Part shown: piece by piece, positions 1 through 6,787 of the stretch | Layout of the letters: each line of letters starts with the position of its first letter | Numbering within the stretch: the first letter of the stretch is position 1 | Assembly (NCBI GenBank): GCA_038237235.1 | Contig: JBBRYW010000128.1 | Span: 1-9,383, forward strand | Source: JBBRYW01 sp038237235 | GTDB taxonomy: Bacteria > Actinomycetota > Thermoleophilia > Gaiellales > Gaiellaceae | Direction of reading: 5' to 3' | Length of the DNA: 9,383 bases | Notes under the pieces: generated by a model | What the model was told of the DNA's origin: nothing | Databases searched by the model: none | The model's input: only the letters and a program-made list of their open reading frames with translations | Made by a program: the position numbers and the translations under genes

Positions 1-204
1 CGACTTCGGCCTGGTACGACGACCTGCTACGCGACGATCGGCGGCAACTGGGTGCGACTTGCGCGCCGAAGCGCTCGAATCGGCTACGCGGAGTGTGTCT
101 GGCGCGTGCCGCTGCACACGGCGGGGAAGATGCTGACGGGCTCGATCGCCGTCACCTACAACGGCGCGCGCGCGCGCCGCTCGTTCAGCAAGCGCGTTCG
201 GTGA
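1..204 (+). CDS. C-terminal fragment of a secreted/cell-surface protein
   Basis: The first frame is open from the window edge to a TGA at 202-204, giving the last 67 residues of a longer protein whose start lies upstream. The visible part has two cysteines in a spacing typical of a small beta-sandwich module (TTCYATIGG at about residues 7-15, then AECVWRVP about 20 residues later), followed by GKMLTGSIAVTYNG and a basic end (RRSFSKRVR). From memory, this C-x-n-C-W-x-P-x(4)-GK-x-L-x-G pattern recurs at the C-terminus of extracytoplasmic actinobacterial proteins, where it probably forms an immunoglobulin-like domain with one disulphide. No catalytic domain is visible, so the function of the whole protein is unknown. 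The next gene starts 31 bases downstream on the same strand. The fragment contains an 18-base GC palindrome (162-179) in its coding sequence. Confidence 0.6.
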   Translation, partial: RLRPGTTTCYATIGGNWVRLARRSARIGYAECVWRVPLHTAGKMLTGSIAVTYNGARARRSFSKRVR

Positions 205-235
205 CGGAAGGACTCCCGGCGACGTAAATATCCTC

Positions 236-1772
236 GTGAAGGGGATCATCCTCCTCGCGGCGTTGGGCCTCGCGGCTTTTGGCACGCTGCTGACGCCACA
301 GGCGGCCGCCTGCTCCTGCGCAAGGGGCGACCCGCGGGCGATGCTCCGCGACGCCGACGCCGCCCTTCATCGGCGTCCTGGTGGACAAGCGCCCCCTCGA
401 GCCCGGGCCCGGCGGAAGCACGGCAAATCCGGCCGTCTTTCGGTTCCGGGTCGAGGAGTCCGTGAAGGGTGCGCTCGGTGAAACCGTGGACGTCCAGAGC
501 GCCGTCAGCGGCGTCTCGTGCGGAATCGAGGTCCCGGAGGGGCAGCGCATCGGCCTTCTGTTGTACCGGCGGGACGGAGTTTGGACTTCTGGCCTCTGTC
601 TGCAGCTTCCACCCGGGCAGCTGCGCGAGGCCGCACGGCCCCTGCCCGCGCCCGACGGGTCCGGGGCGGCGGCGTTCCTCGTCGGCGGCCGCTACGACGA
701 CGTCCGAGTGCTTGCCCTCGACGCGCTGGGGCGGACGCTCGCCTACGGACGCGGCGGTGGTAGCTCCTACCTGTTCTCGGTCTGTGACGGCGCTCGCCGC
801 GCGGTCGCTGTCGGGATCGACGGCGACCATCTGGCGGTCACCGTGGGTGAGCTGCCGCGTCTGCGGCTACTCCGCGAAATAAGGCTTCCGCTCGGTCTGG
901 CGTTCAGCCCTGGCGCCATCCTGTGCCGCGACCCGGATGCGTACGAGGTAGTCGTCTTCGCCACCAATGTCGGTGGCGCCCGAGCCGTGTCGAGCCGCCT
1001 GTTCACGATTCGCGGCTCCCGGATCTCCATCGTCCGTCGCGGCTCGGCGTACGCCTGCGCGTTCGGCCGGTCGCAAGCGCTCGTGAACAAGGGCCAGCTC
1101 GGCCGCGATCTGGTCTCAGTCGACCTCAACGGCGGGAAGCAGCGGGCACTTGCTCGGCTACCCGCCGGCACGGGGCCGCTGATGCCGAGCCCGGACGGGA
1201 AGCGACTCGCAGGCGTGGCTTACGGCGCGCCGATCGGCGTCTCGCCACCGCCGTCTCGCGTCGTCCTCGTCGACCTCACGAGGCGGCAACCCGCTGTGCG
1301 CACGGCACCGCTCAGCGATCCCAATGTCACGGGCAAGGCGGTCTGGCTCGACAGGAAGCGGCTCGCGTTCATCCCGTCCGCCGGCAACGCCGAGGAGGCT
1401 CGCACCTACGACACTTCGCTTCGCGAGCTCGGGCGTCTCAGGGGCTGGGATGCGTACGACGCTACGGTCTCCAGGGGTGTGGTCTACGGCGTGACGTACG
1501 GGGGCGCGCTCGTCTCGGCTCGTCTGCCGAGTGGGCCCGTGGAGCGGGTGCGAGACCTGCCAGGCCCCGAGACGTACGGGATCGCCGCGGTGCCGCGCCG
1601 CGCACAAGCTGCGCGCCGCTCGACGCTGCCGGCAGGAGTTGCGTTACCAGTGGCGGTTCTGTCTCTCGCCGTCCTGCTTATTTCGTTCAGAGGCCGCCGT
1701 CGGCGCCTACCGGGTTTAGGACGCGCTCGAGGAAGTCGAGTGCCTTCGGGTAGGCGTCCAGCCGGTTCTTGA
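236..1772 (+). CDS. Secreted membrane-anchored protein with NTR/TIMP-like head and propeller-like middle; apparent frameshift
   Basis: The reading frame from GTG 236 gives a signal peptide (MKGIILLAALGLAAFG, then PQAAA) followed by CSCA, a mature N-terminus typical of bacterial NTR/TIMP-like domains. At 363-365 an apparent extra C moves the protein into another frame. Removing it joins ...RDADAA to FIGVLVDKR and gives about 511 residues. The head continues to about residue 130 (FRFRVEESVKG, VSCGIEV, RIGLLLYRR, GLCLQLPPGQL). The middle looks like a beta-propeller (SPDGKRLAGVAY near 1190-1220). Near the end, LPVAVLSLAVLLISF and an RGRRRR cluster form a membrane anchor. Without correction, the downstream part would start at GTG 381 and lack a signal peptide. 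There is no good ribosome site before 236; a weak AT-rich patch at 225-231 could be a -10 box of a leaderless gene. The last 86 bases overlap the convergent peptidase gene. Function is unknown; surface exposure is inferred from the topology. A true pseudogene or a sequencing error are both possible. Confidence 0.7.
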
Positions 1773-3486
1773 GCTTGTTGAGGCCGTGGCCCTCGTCCGG
1801 GTAGACGAGCAGCTCGACCGGGACGCCGCGCTCCGAGAGGGCGCGGTGGATCTGCTCGGCCTCGGAGAGCGGGACCCGTGGGTCGTTTGCGCCGTGGATC
1901 AAGAAGAGCGGCGCCCTGACGCGATCGATGTGCGTCAGCGGGGATGCCTCGACGAGAAAGTCGCGGTCCCGCTCGAGCGACCCGTATTCCCGTTCCCGCA
2001 CGGCTCGTCGATACTCGGACGTGTTCTCTAGGAACGTCACGAAGCTCGACACGGGCACGACGGCGATCCCCGCCGCCCAGAGCTCAGGATGGAATGCGAG
2101 CCCGGCGAGCACCATGTAGCCGCCGTAGGAGCCCCCGTACAGAACCGTGCGGTCGGCGTCGAAGCTTTCCTGGCCGCGGAGCCATTCCTGCAGCGCCACG
2201 AGATCCCGCACGGAATCGAGCCGTAGCCGAACGTCGTCGAGGTGCTCGAACCGCTTGCCGTATCCCGTCGAGCCGCGCACGTTCGGTTGGGCAACTGCGA
2301 AGCCGCGAGAGACGAGGTACTGGACGACGGGAGCCCACATCGGCCGCCGCTGCGCCTCGGGGCCGCCATGAATCTCGAGCACGAGCGGCGCCGGTCCCTC
2401 GCCGGATGGCTCGAAGAGAAAGACCGGTATCGACTCTCCGTCGAAGGAGCGGTAGCGGTGAAGGCTCGGCTCGACGAGCTCTTCCAGCTCCGGTGCGTCC
2501 TCGCCGCCAGTCAACCTGCGAGCGTCCCCCGTGCTGGTGTCCGCGAGCCAGGCATCCCAGGTCATACGCGGTGACGAGAATCCGTACGAGAGCCACCGGC
2601 CGTTCGACGAGAGCACGGGCGCCTCGACGACCCCCAGCGCGGGAAGCTCGAGCTCTCGCCTGAGCTGCAGCGTCGACGGATCGTAGAGCGAGAGGCGTGA
2701 GGCACCTTCCTCGTTCGCCTCCACGAGCAGGACGTGGCCCGAGCGATCGCTCATGCAGCTCAGATCCCAGTCGGACTCGAGCACGTACTTCCACGCCCCC
2801 GCTGCCAGGTCGAAGCGTGCGATCGCGGCCGTTTCCCGGCCGGAGCTCGTCGCGAAGAAGAAGCCGCTGCCGTCGGGAAGCCAGGCCGGCTCGCCGAAGA
2901 ACGCGTCCTGCTCCTCGGGCGACACGACGAATGTCGTACCGTCGGCGAGGTCGACGATCTGCAGATCGTTGTCGCCCGTCCGGTCGGTGAGCCGCAGGAA
3001 GGCGACATGCCCCCCGTCAGGCGAGAAGCCGCCCGGAACGCAGTAGCCGCCGCCCGTCGACACACAGCGTTCCTCGCCGGTCTCGAGTGAGCGCACGTAC
3101 ACGTCGAGGTCGCGGCCGTTCCGGCGGTTGCACGAGTAGGCGACGTGAGCGCCGTCGCTCGAGACACGCGGCGAGACGTGGAGGAATTCCGGCTCCACGA
3201 CGAGCGGCTCGGCCGGGGCGCCCGGCGCCGGGTCGAGCAGGTAGAGCTGTGCCCGCTCGTTTCCGCCCTCGTCCATCTCCAGCAGGATCCGCCCGCTTCC
3301 GGGCACGAGCTGACCCTGAACGGGCTCGGGGAAATCGGTCAACTGCTCGAGCTCCGCGCTGCCGGGGCGGGCGAGGTAGAGCTGCAGCGTCCCCGTGGGG
3401 TTCCAGCGCACGAGCGCGGTGCCGTCGTCTGCGACGTCGGCGGCGAGCCCCGAAGGGACTGCGAGGAGCGCCTTGAGGTCCAGCAA
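1687..3486 (-). CDS. S9 family peptidase (prolyl oligopeptidase/acylaminoacyl-peptidase type)
   Basis: This 599-residue protein has the two-domain layout of S9 serine peptidases, which cleave short peptides. Residues about 1-340 form a beta-propeller with repeated strand motifs (SPDGGHVAFLR, DLDVYVRSLETGE, LPDGSGFFFATS). Residues about 347-599 are an alpha/beta-hydrolase domain: HGGP (373-376, oxyanion region), NVRGSTGYG (402-410), nucleophile motif GGSYGGYM with Ser453, Asp535 in NDPRVP and His567 in DEGHG. The triad is complete, so the enzyme should be active. No signal peptide is visible, which suggests a cytoplasmic location. The start is a TTG (3486-3484), the first usable codon after the in-frame TGA that also ends the upstream oxidoreductase gene nine bases earlier. 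No strong ribosome site precedes it, so translation is probably coupled to that gene. A GTG about 25 codons further in is a weaker alternative. Its link to the neighbouring nitrogen-compound genes is unclear. Confidence 0.9.
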   Translation of the reverse strand: MLDLKALLAVPSGLAADVADDGTALVRWNPTGTLQLYLARPGSAELEQLTDFPEPVQGQLVPGSGRILLEMDEGGNERAQLYLLDPAPGAPAEPLVVEPEFLHVSPRVSSDGAHVAYSCNRRNGRDLDVYVRSLETGEERCVSTGGGYCVPGGFSPDGGHVAFLRLTDRTGDNDLQIVDLADGTTFVVSPEEQDAFFGEPAWLPDGSGFFFATSSGRETAAIARFDLAAGAWKYVLESDWDLSCMSDRSGHVLLVEANEEGASRLSLYDPSTLQLRRELELPALGVVEAPVLSSNGRWLSYGFSSPRMTWDAWLADTSTGDARRLTGGEDAPELEELVEPSLHRYRSFDGESIPVFLFEPSGEGPAPLVLEIHGGPEAQRRPMWAPVVQYLVSRGFAVAQPNVRGSTGYGKRFEHLDDVRLRLDSVRDLVALQEWLRGQESFDADRTVLYGGSYGGYMVLAGLAFHPELWAAGIAVVPVSSFVTFLENTSEYRRAVREREYGSLERDRDFLVEASPLTHIDRVRAPLFLIHGANDPRVPLSEAEQIHRALSERGVPVELLVYPDEGHGLNKLKNRLDAYPKALDFLERVLNPVGADGGL

Positions 3487-3495
3487 GCTAGAGGG

Positions 3496-4503
3496 TCACT
3501 TTACGAACTCGGGAATGATGCTCTTCCCGTAGGCAGCGAGCGTCTCCTCCTGCCCCTTCGTCATCAGGTAGATGTTGAACTGGTCGACCCCGATCGACTC
3601 GAGCTCTCGAAGCTTGGCGGCGGCCCCCTCGGCGTTGCCGAGAACGCAGAAGCGGTCGCAGATCTCGTCCGTGACGAACTCGCCGTGCGCCGCGCCCACG
3701 CGGCTGTGGTCCTTGTAGTCGTAGAACTTCCGGGCCTTCACGTACTCAGTCAGATCCTTCGGGATCTCGGAGCTCTCGCCGTACCGCTCGATCAAGTCCA
3801 TCACGTGGTTCGAGACCATGGCGGGGAACCAGCGGACCTGGCCCCGGGCGTCTGCCAGGTTGTCCGAGATGTGGCTCGGCGCGCTGACGATGCACTGGAG
3901 CGCCTGGGGATCTCGCCCCGCCTCCTCCGCGGCACGGCGGGCGGTGTCCATGATCCACTTGATGATCACCGGGTCGGCGAGCTGAATGATGACGCCGTCG
4001 CCCACGCGCCCCGCCACGCCCAGCGCGCGAGGCCCGTATCCGGCGACGTGCATCGGAACCGGCGGCAGCTCCTCGCGCACCCACTTCAACTCGAGCTCCT
4101 TGCCGTTCCACTCCGCCGGGCGTCCGTTCATCAGGTCTTTCATCATCACGAGGCTCCGCTCGAACTCGGCCACCCTGACCGGCTTCAGCCCGACGACGCG
4201 CTGCGACGAGTCTCCGCGACCAATGCCCAACACCATCCGACCGTTCGTAACCTCCTGCATCGTGGCGTAGTAGCTCGCTGTGACCGTCGGGTCTCGGATC
4301 CCCGGGTTCGTGACGCAGTGGCCGAGCTTGAGCTTCTCGGTCCGCGCCCCGGCCAGGGCGAGCAGGGGAAACGACTCGTGCCAGAGGATGTGCGAATCGT
4401 AGGTCCAGCCGTACTCGAAGCCCTGCCGCTCGGCGAGTGAGAGCAGCTCGAGCATCCGCCTGTACGGCGGGTCGGGAAGGACGGTGACGCCGAAGCTGAG
4501 CAT
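3496..4503 (-). CDS. LLM class F420-dependent oxidoreductase (TIGR03842-like)
   Basis: The 335-residue protein is a luciferase-like (LLM) TIM-barrel flavin/F420 oxidoreductase. It begins MLSFGVTVLPDPPYRRMLEL, with SLAERQGFEYGWTYDSHILW (barrel strand and ligand region), TEKLKLGHCVTNPGIRDP, GRMVLGIGRGDSSQR and MHVAGYGPRALGVAGRVGDG, all typical of the F420-using branch. Length and motifs resemble the group I know as TIGR03842, whose genes often sit near hydantoinase/dihydropyrimidinase and importer genes; that assignment is from memory. The reaction is unknown: F420H2-dependent reduction or oxidation of a small heterocycle fits the neighbourhood but is inference. The start at ATG 4503-4501 is supported by a GGAAGG box seven bases upstream. 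Longer in-frame extensions would run into the divergent transporter gene. It leads a two-gene unit with the S9 peptidase, nine bases apart. The gene is divergent from the YdcZ-type transporter with a 59-base gap. Confidence 0.85.
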   Translation of the reverse strand: MLSFGVTVLPDPPYRRMLELLSLAERQGFEYGWTYDSHILWHESFPLLALAGARTEKLKLGHCVTNPGIRDPTVTASYYATMQEVTNGRMVLGIGRGDSSQRVVGLKPVRVAEFERSLVMMKDLMNGRPAEWNGKELELKWVREELPPVPMHVAGYGPRALGVAGRVGDGVIIQLADPVIIKWIMDTARRAAEEAGRDPQALQCIVSAPSHISDNLADARGQVRWFPAMVSNHVMDLIERYGESSEIPKDLTEYVKARKFYDYKDHSRVGAAHGEFVTDEICDRFCVLGNAEGAAAKLRELESIGVDQFNIYLMTKGQEETLAAYGKSIIPEFVK

Positions 4504-4562
4504 TTGGGATCCTTCCGAGTCGTGAAGGGGATCGAGCATATCGCCTCGAATGAGATGCCGAG
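4504..4562. promoter_or_regulatory. Divergent promoter region with a short dyad
   Basis: This 59-base gap lies between the divergent oxidoreductase and YdcZ-type transporter starts, so it must carry both promoters unless they lie inside the genes. It contains an inverted repeat with TCGAG at 4532-4536 and CTCGA at 4545-4549 around an AT-richer loop (CATATCGC). On the minus strand the loop reads GATATG, and TATGCT there matches the loose actinobacterial -10 pattern TAnnnT. No convincing -35 box was found for either direction. A regulator site is possible but the arms are only five bases. Confidence 0.3.
4511..4516 (-). promoter_or_regulatory. Ribosome binding site of the LLM oxidoreductase
   Basis: On the minus strand this reads GGAAGG, seven bases before ATG 4503. 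It decides the start in favour of the 335-residue form over longer in-frame extensions that lack such a box. Confidence 0.7.
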
Positions 4563-5006
4563 ATGGCGGCCGTCTGGCTCTTGATCGCGCTCTTAGCGGG
4601 CGCTGCATTGCCGATTCAGGCAGGTGTCAATGCCGAGCTGGCGAGCTGGATCGGCGGCCCTGTGCGGGCCTCGGCGGTCTCCTTCGCGGTCGGCACGCTG
4701 GCCCTGACGGCGCTCGCGCTCGTGCTGATCAAGGCGTGGCCCGTGCCGCACCGCCTCGGGCACGCGCCCTGGTGGGTGTGGGTCGGCGGCATCCTGGGTG
4801 CCGCCTACGTCGGGAGCGCCGTCGCGGCCGCTCCGCGCCTCGGCGCGGTCGCTCTCGTGGCGGCCGTCGTCGCCGGCCAGTCGATCTGCGCCGTCATCCT
4901 CGACCGGCTCGGTGCGGTGGGCTTCGAGCAACATCCCATCACGGCCGGACGGATTGCGGGCCTCGCCCTGCTCGTGTCGGGCGTCGCGCTCGTTCGGGTG
5001 TTCTGA
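4563..5006 (+). CDS. YdcZ/DUF606-type DMT family transporter
   Basis: The 147-residue protein is almost entirely hydrophobic, with about five membrane segments: about 3-20, 36-57, 72-88, 92-112 and 127-146. It matches the small YdcZ (DUF606) branch of the drug/metabolite transporter superfamily. The pattern LLAGAALPIQAGVNAELASW is followed by VSFAVGTLAL, a PWWVWVGGILGAAYVGSAVAAAPRLG segment split by short loops, then VVAGQSICAVILDRLG and GRIAGLALLVSGVALVR. All are family hallmarks, and the length of about 145 residues is normal. These proteins usually act as pairs or dimers in the cytoplasmic membrane; substrates are mostly unknown. ATG 4563 is the only ATG in this frame near the start, and its ribosome site is weak. 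It is divergent from the oxidoreductase and convergent with the SRPBCC gene, 37 bases away. Export of a product of the nearby catabolic genes is possible but speculative. Confidence 0.85.
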   Translation: MAAVWLLIALLAGAALPIQAGVNAELASWIGGPVRASAVSFAVGTLALTALALVLIKAWPVPHRLGHAPWWVWVGGILGAAYVGSAVAAAPRLGAVALVAAVVAGQSICAVILDRLGAVGFEQHPITAGRIAGLALLVSGVALVRVF

Positions 5007-5043
5007 GGCGTCAGAGCTGCGGCGGGCCGGTCGAGGCTCAGGA
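5007..5043. other. Convergent 3' gap without a clear terminator
   Basis: These 37 bases separate the convergent YdcZ-type transporter and SRPBCC genes. Only a weak GAGC...GCTC pairing is visible and there is no T-run, so I cannot support an intrinsic terminator for either gene. Confidence 0.4.
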
Positions 5044-5487
5044 TCAGCCGTCCGCGCGAGCCTCCAGCAACTCCTTCAGCCTGCCGAAATCGCGCTCGAA
5101 CTCCCGTTTCGCCTGACGCGCGACGAGCATCCCGGCCATTCTCGCGAGTCCCTGCGGCTCACCCTCGCCGTGCACGTGAAGGCGCGTCCCGCCGCCGAGC
5201 GCCTCGAATGTGTGCGTGACGCGGAAGTGAACCGGCCCGGATACGACCCGTACCGAGAAAATGCGGTCGGGCTCGTGCTCGGTCACCTCGATCGTCGACG
5301 ACACTTGCCGCCCCAAGGCGCTTCGGTCCTCGACGAAACGTGTGCCCACCGCGGTGGGACCGTCGGTCTCCCGCCGCACTCGGACGACGCTTGCCTGCCA
5401 CTCCGCCAGGCTGTCGATATCGGTCAGGTACGCGTAGACCTCGGCAACCGGCCGGTCGATGACCAACTCGTGATCCACCTTCACCAT
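5044..5487 (-). CDS. SRPBCC family protein (polyketide cyclase/START-like)
   Basis: The 147-residue protein has the helix-grip SRPBCC fold pattern: MVKVDHELVIDRPVAEVYAY at the first strand and helix, LAEWQASVVRVRR near residues 32-44, GTRFVEDRS, ISV-type strands (RIFSVRVVSGPVHFRVTHTF), GGGTRLHVHGEGEP, and a long C-terminal helix (KREFERDFGRLKELLEAR). Members bind a hydrophobic ligand in a deep cavity; most single-domain bacterial ones have no known reaction. The start at ATG 5487 is backed by a GGAG box six bases upstream. It lies 13 bases downstream of the M20 hydrolase gene on the same strand, so the two are probably co-transcribed. The N-terminal VDHELVIDRPVAEVYAYLTD resembles the many 'dimerization/transport' family members without assigned ligand. 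A role in the hydrolase pathway is inferred only from the operon. Confidence 0.85.
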   Translation of the reverse strand: MVKVDHELVIDRPVAEVYAYLTDIDSLAEWQASVVRVRRETDGPTAVGTRFVEDRSALGRQVSSTIEVTEHEPDRIFSVRVVSGPVHFRVTHTFEALGGGTRLHVHGEGEPQGLARMAGMLVARQAKREFERDFGRLKELLEARADG

Positions 5488-5493
5488 CGCTTG

Positions 5494-5497
5494 CTCC
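5494..5497 (-). promoter_or_regulatory. Ribosome binding site of the SRPBCC gene
   Basis: Reads GGAG on the minus strand, six bases before ATG 5487. It fixes the short start and shows that the frame upstream, which stays open, is not part of the protein. Confidence 0.65.
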
Positions 5498-5500
5498 GGA

Positions 5501-6739
5501 TCACCCGCCGAGGCGGTCGATCGTCCTGGAGGCGAGAGCGTCGAGCGCCCGAACCGCCAGCTCGAGATGCTCCGGCTTCGTGTCCTCGGCCTGCGTGTGC
5601 GAGAGCCCGCGCAGGCTCTGGACGAAGAGCATGACGGTCGGAATTCCCGCTCGCGAGACTTCGGCCGCGTCGTGGAGCGGCCCGCTCGGCAGGCAGTGCG
5701 ACTCGCGGGCGACCTCCCGGATCGACTCGTCCGCGAGCGCGACGAGCTGCTCGTCGAACAGGATCGGCTCGATGCTCCAGATCCGCTCCCACTCGACATC
5801 GATCCGCTCCTCTGCGGCGAATCGCCTTGCGGCATCACTGGCCTCCCCCAGCATGCGCGCGAGCATTGCCGCATCCAGGTGGCGCTGGTCGAGCAGCTGC
5901 TCGGCGGTCTCGACGACGGAGGTGACGATTCCCGGCCTCGTCACGAGCCCGCCGGATGTGCAGACGGCCCCGCCGCCGGCGCGAGCGGCGATGGGGCGGA
6001 TCTCGAGCGCCAGCTTGGCTGCCCCGGCGAGCGCGTCGCGGCGCTTGTCCATGGGCGTCGAGCCCGCGTGCGCGGCCTGGCCGCGCCAGGTGATCCGGTG
6101 GCGCTCGACGCCGAAGGTGCCGAGCACGACGCCGAGGGGGAGATCCATCGACTCGAGCACCGGCCCCTGCTCGATGTGAAGCTCGAGGTAGGCGGCGGCG
6201 CCTTCGAGCTGCCGTTTCGCGTCGGCCGCGCGGTCGAGGTCGACGCCATGATCCCGCAGGGCGTCCGGCAGGGCGACTCCGTCGGAATCCCTCAGCAGCC
6301 GCAGCTCGTCCTGGTCACGCATCGAGCCTGCGGCGGCGGACGAGCCGAAGAGCGACCGCCCGAAGCGTGCGCCCTCCTCGTCGGCCCAGTTGACGAGGCG
6401 GACAGTCGCCGGTGGCTTTCCATCCTCGGCGATCCGTCGCAGCACCTCTACGGCGGCCATCAGGTTCAGGCAGCCGTCGAGCCAGCCACCGTTCGGGACG
6501 GAGTCGATGTGCCCACCGAGGAGCAGCGCCCGATCGGAGTCGCCGCGCAGCGTGAACCACTGGTTGCCCGCCTCGTCGATCTCCTCCTCGGCGCCGGTCT
6601 CCGCGACCTTGCCGCTCAGCCACTCGCGCGCACGCTCCCAGGTCTCCGTCCAGGCAACGCGCTGTGCGCCGTTCTCGTCACCTGTCAGGCGCTGCAGCTC
6701 GCGCAACTCGTCGACGGCTCGGCGCGGTTGTAGCGGCAC
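5501..6739 (-). CDS. M20 family Zn-dependent N-carbamoyl amide hydrolase (allantoate / ureidopropionase / N-carbamoyl-L-amino acid type)
   Basis: The 412-residue enzyme belongs to the AllC/HyuC/beta-ureidopropionase branch of M20 metallohydrolases, which remove carbamoyl groups from ureido compounds and release ammonia and CO2. Visible metal and catalytic motifs are GGHIDSVPNGGWLDG (His77, Asp79, bridging Asp88), ADEEGARFGRS (Glu121/Glu122), LELHIEQGPVLE (His188), PLHDAAEV (His356) and LSHTQAED (His381). The family's more common form of the last motif is SHNP-E. The dimerisation lid lies at about 205-320 (TWRGQAAHAGSTPMDKRRDA). The N-terminus carries the family feature LTGDENGAQRVAW. The start is GTG 6739; it has no good ribosome site and overlaps an inverted repeat, so a slightly later TTG cannot be excluded. 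It leads an operon with the SRPBCC gene and is divergent from the ABC importer. The pairing suggests imported ureido or pyrimidine-derived compounds are its substrate; motifs alone do not separate the possible substrates. Confidence 0.88.
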   Translation of the reverse strand: MPLQPRRAVDELRELQRLTGDENGAQRVAWTETWERAREWLSGKVAETGAEEEIDEAGNQWFTLRGDSDRALLLGGHIDSVPNGGWLDGCLNLMAAVEVLRRIAEDGKPPATVRLVNWADEEGARFGRSLFGSSAAAGSMRDQDELRLLRDSDGVALPDALRDHGVDLDRAADAKRQLEGAAAYLELHIEQGPVLESMDLPLGVVLGTFGVERHRITWRGQAAHAGSTPMDKRRDALAGAAKLALEIRPIAARAGGGAVCTSGGLVTRPGIVTSVVETAEQLLDQRHLDAAMLARMLGEASDAARRFAAEERIDVEWERIWSIEPILFDEQLVALADESIREVARESHCLPSGPLHDAAEVSRAGIPTVMLFVQSLRGLSHTQAEDTKPEHLELAVRALDALASRTIDRLGG

Positions 6740-6763
6740 GGCGCGACTTTATCGCCGCGCCGT
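6738..6763. promoter_or_regulatory. Inverted repeat at the start of the hydrolase gene
   Basis: Perfect 8-base arms ACGGCGCG (6738-6745) and CGCGCCGT (6756-6763) flank a 10-base loop ACTTTATCGC. The element overlaps the hydrolase GTG start and fills half of the divergent gap with the importer operon. It could be an operator or an RNA hairpin masking the hydrolase start; the sequence does not tell which. Confidence 0.4.
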
Positions 6764-6773
6764 ATGCGGGTGT

Positions 6774-6786
6774 GGTAATCATCACC
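6774..6786. promoter_or_regulatory. Near-palindromic operator candidate before permease 1
   Basis: The 13-base sequence GGTAATCATCACC is a near-perfect palindrome (half-sites GGTAAT and GGTGAT around a central C) ending one base before the GTG start of permease 1. It is nested in a wider pair CGGGTG (6767-6772) / CACCCG (6783-6788). GGT...ACC dyads of this size are the usual form of GntR-type operators, so a substrate-responsive regulator of the divergent genes is plausible. No regulator gene is visible in the window. Confidence 0.35.
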
Positions 6787-6787
6787 C

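Noticed and set aside
3145..4440. Long plus-strand open frame opposite the peptidase and oxidoreductase
   Set aside because: It is antisense to two genes with clear family motifs, has no recognisable domain and an odd composition rich in Leu, Arg, Asp and Val, and spans the boundary of both genes. It is a GC-bias shadow.
4504..4608. N-terminal extension of the oxidoreductase to 4608
   Set aside because: It would be Arg-rich without family similarity, would overlap the divergent YdcZ-type gene, and the GGAAGG box clearly serves ATG 4503.
5488..5874. Extension of the SRPBCC protein upstream of ATG 5487
   Set aside because: The extra part is a Ser/Arg-rich shadow of the hydrolase gene in another frame; GGAG before 5487 and the family's normal N-terminus fix the start.
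5567..6733. 388-codon plus-strand frame opposite the M20 hydrolase
   Set aside because: The minus strand has all M20 metal motifs; this frame has no family features and reflects GC3 bias on the other strand.
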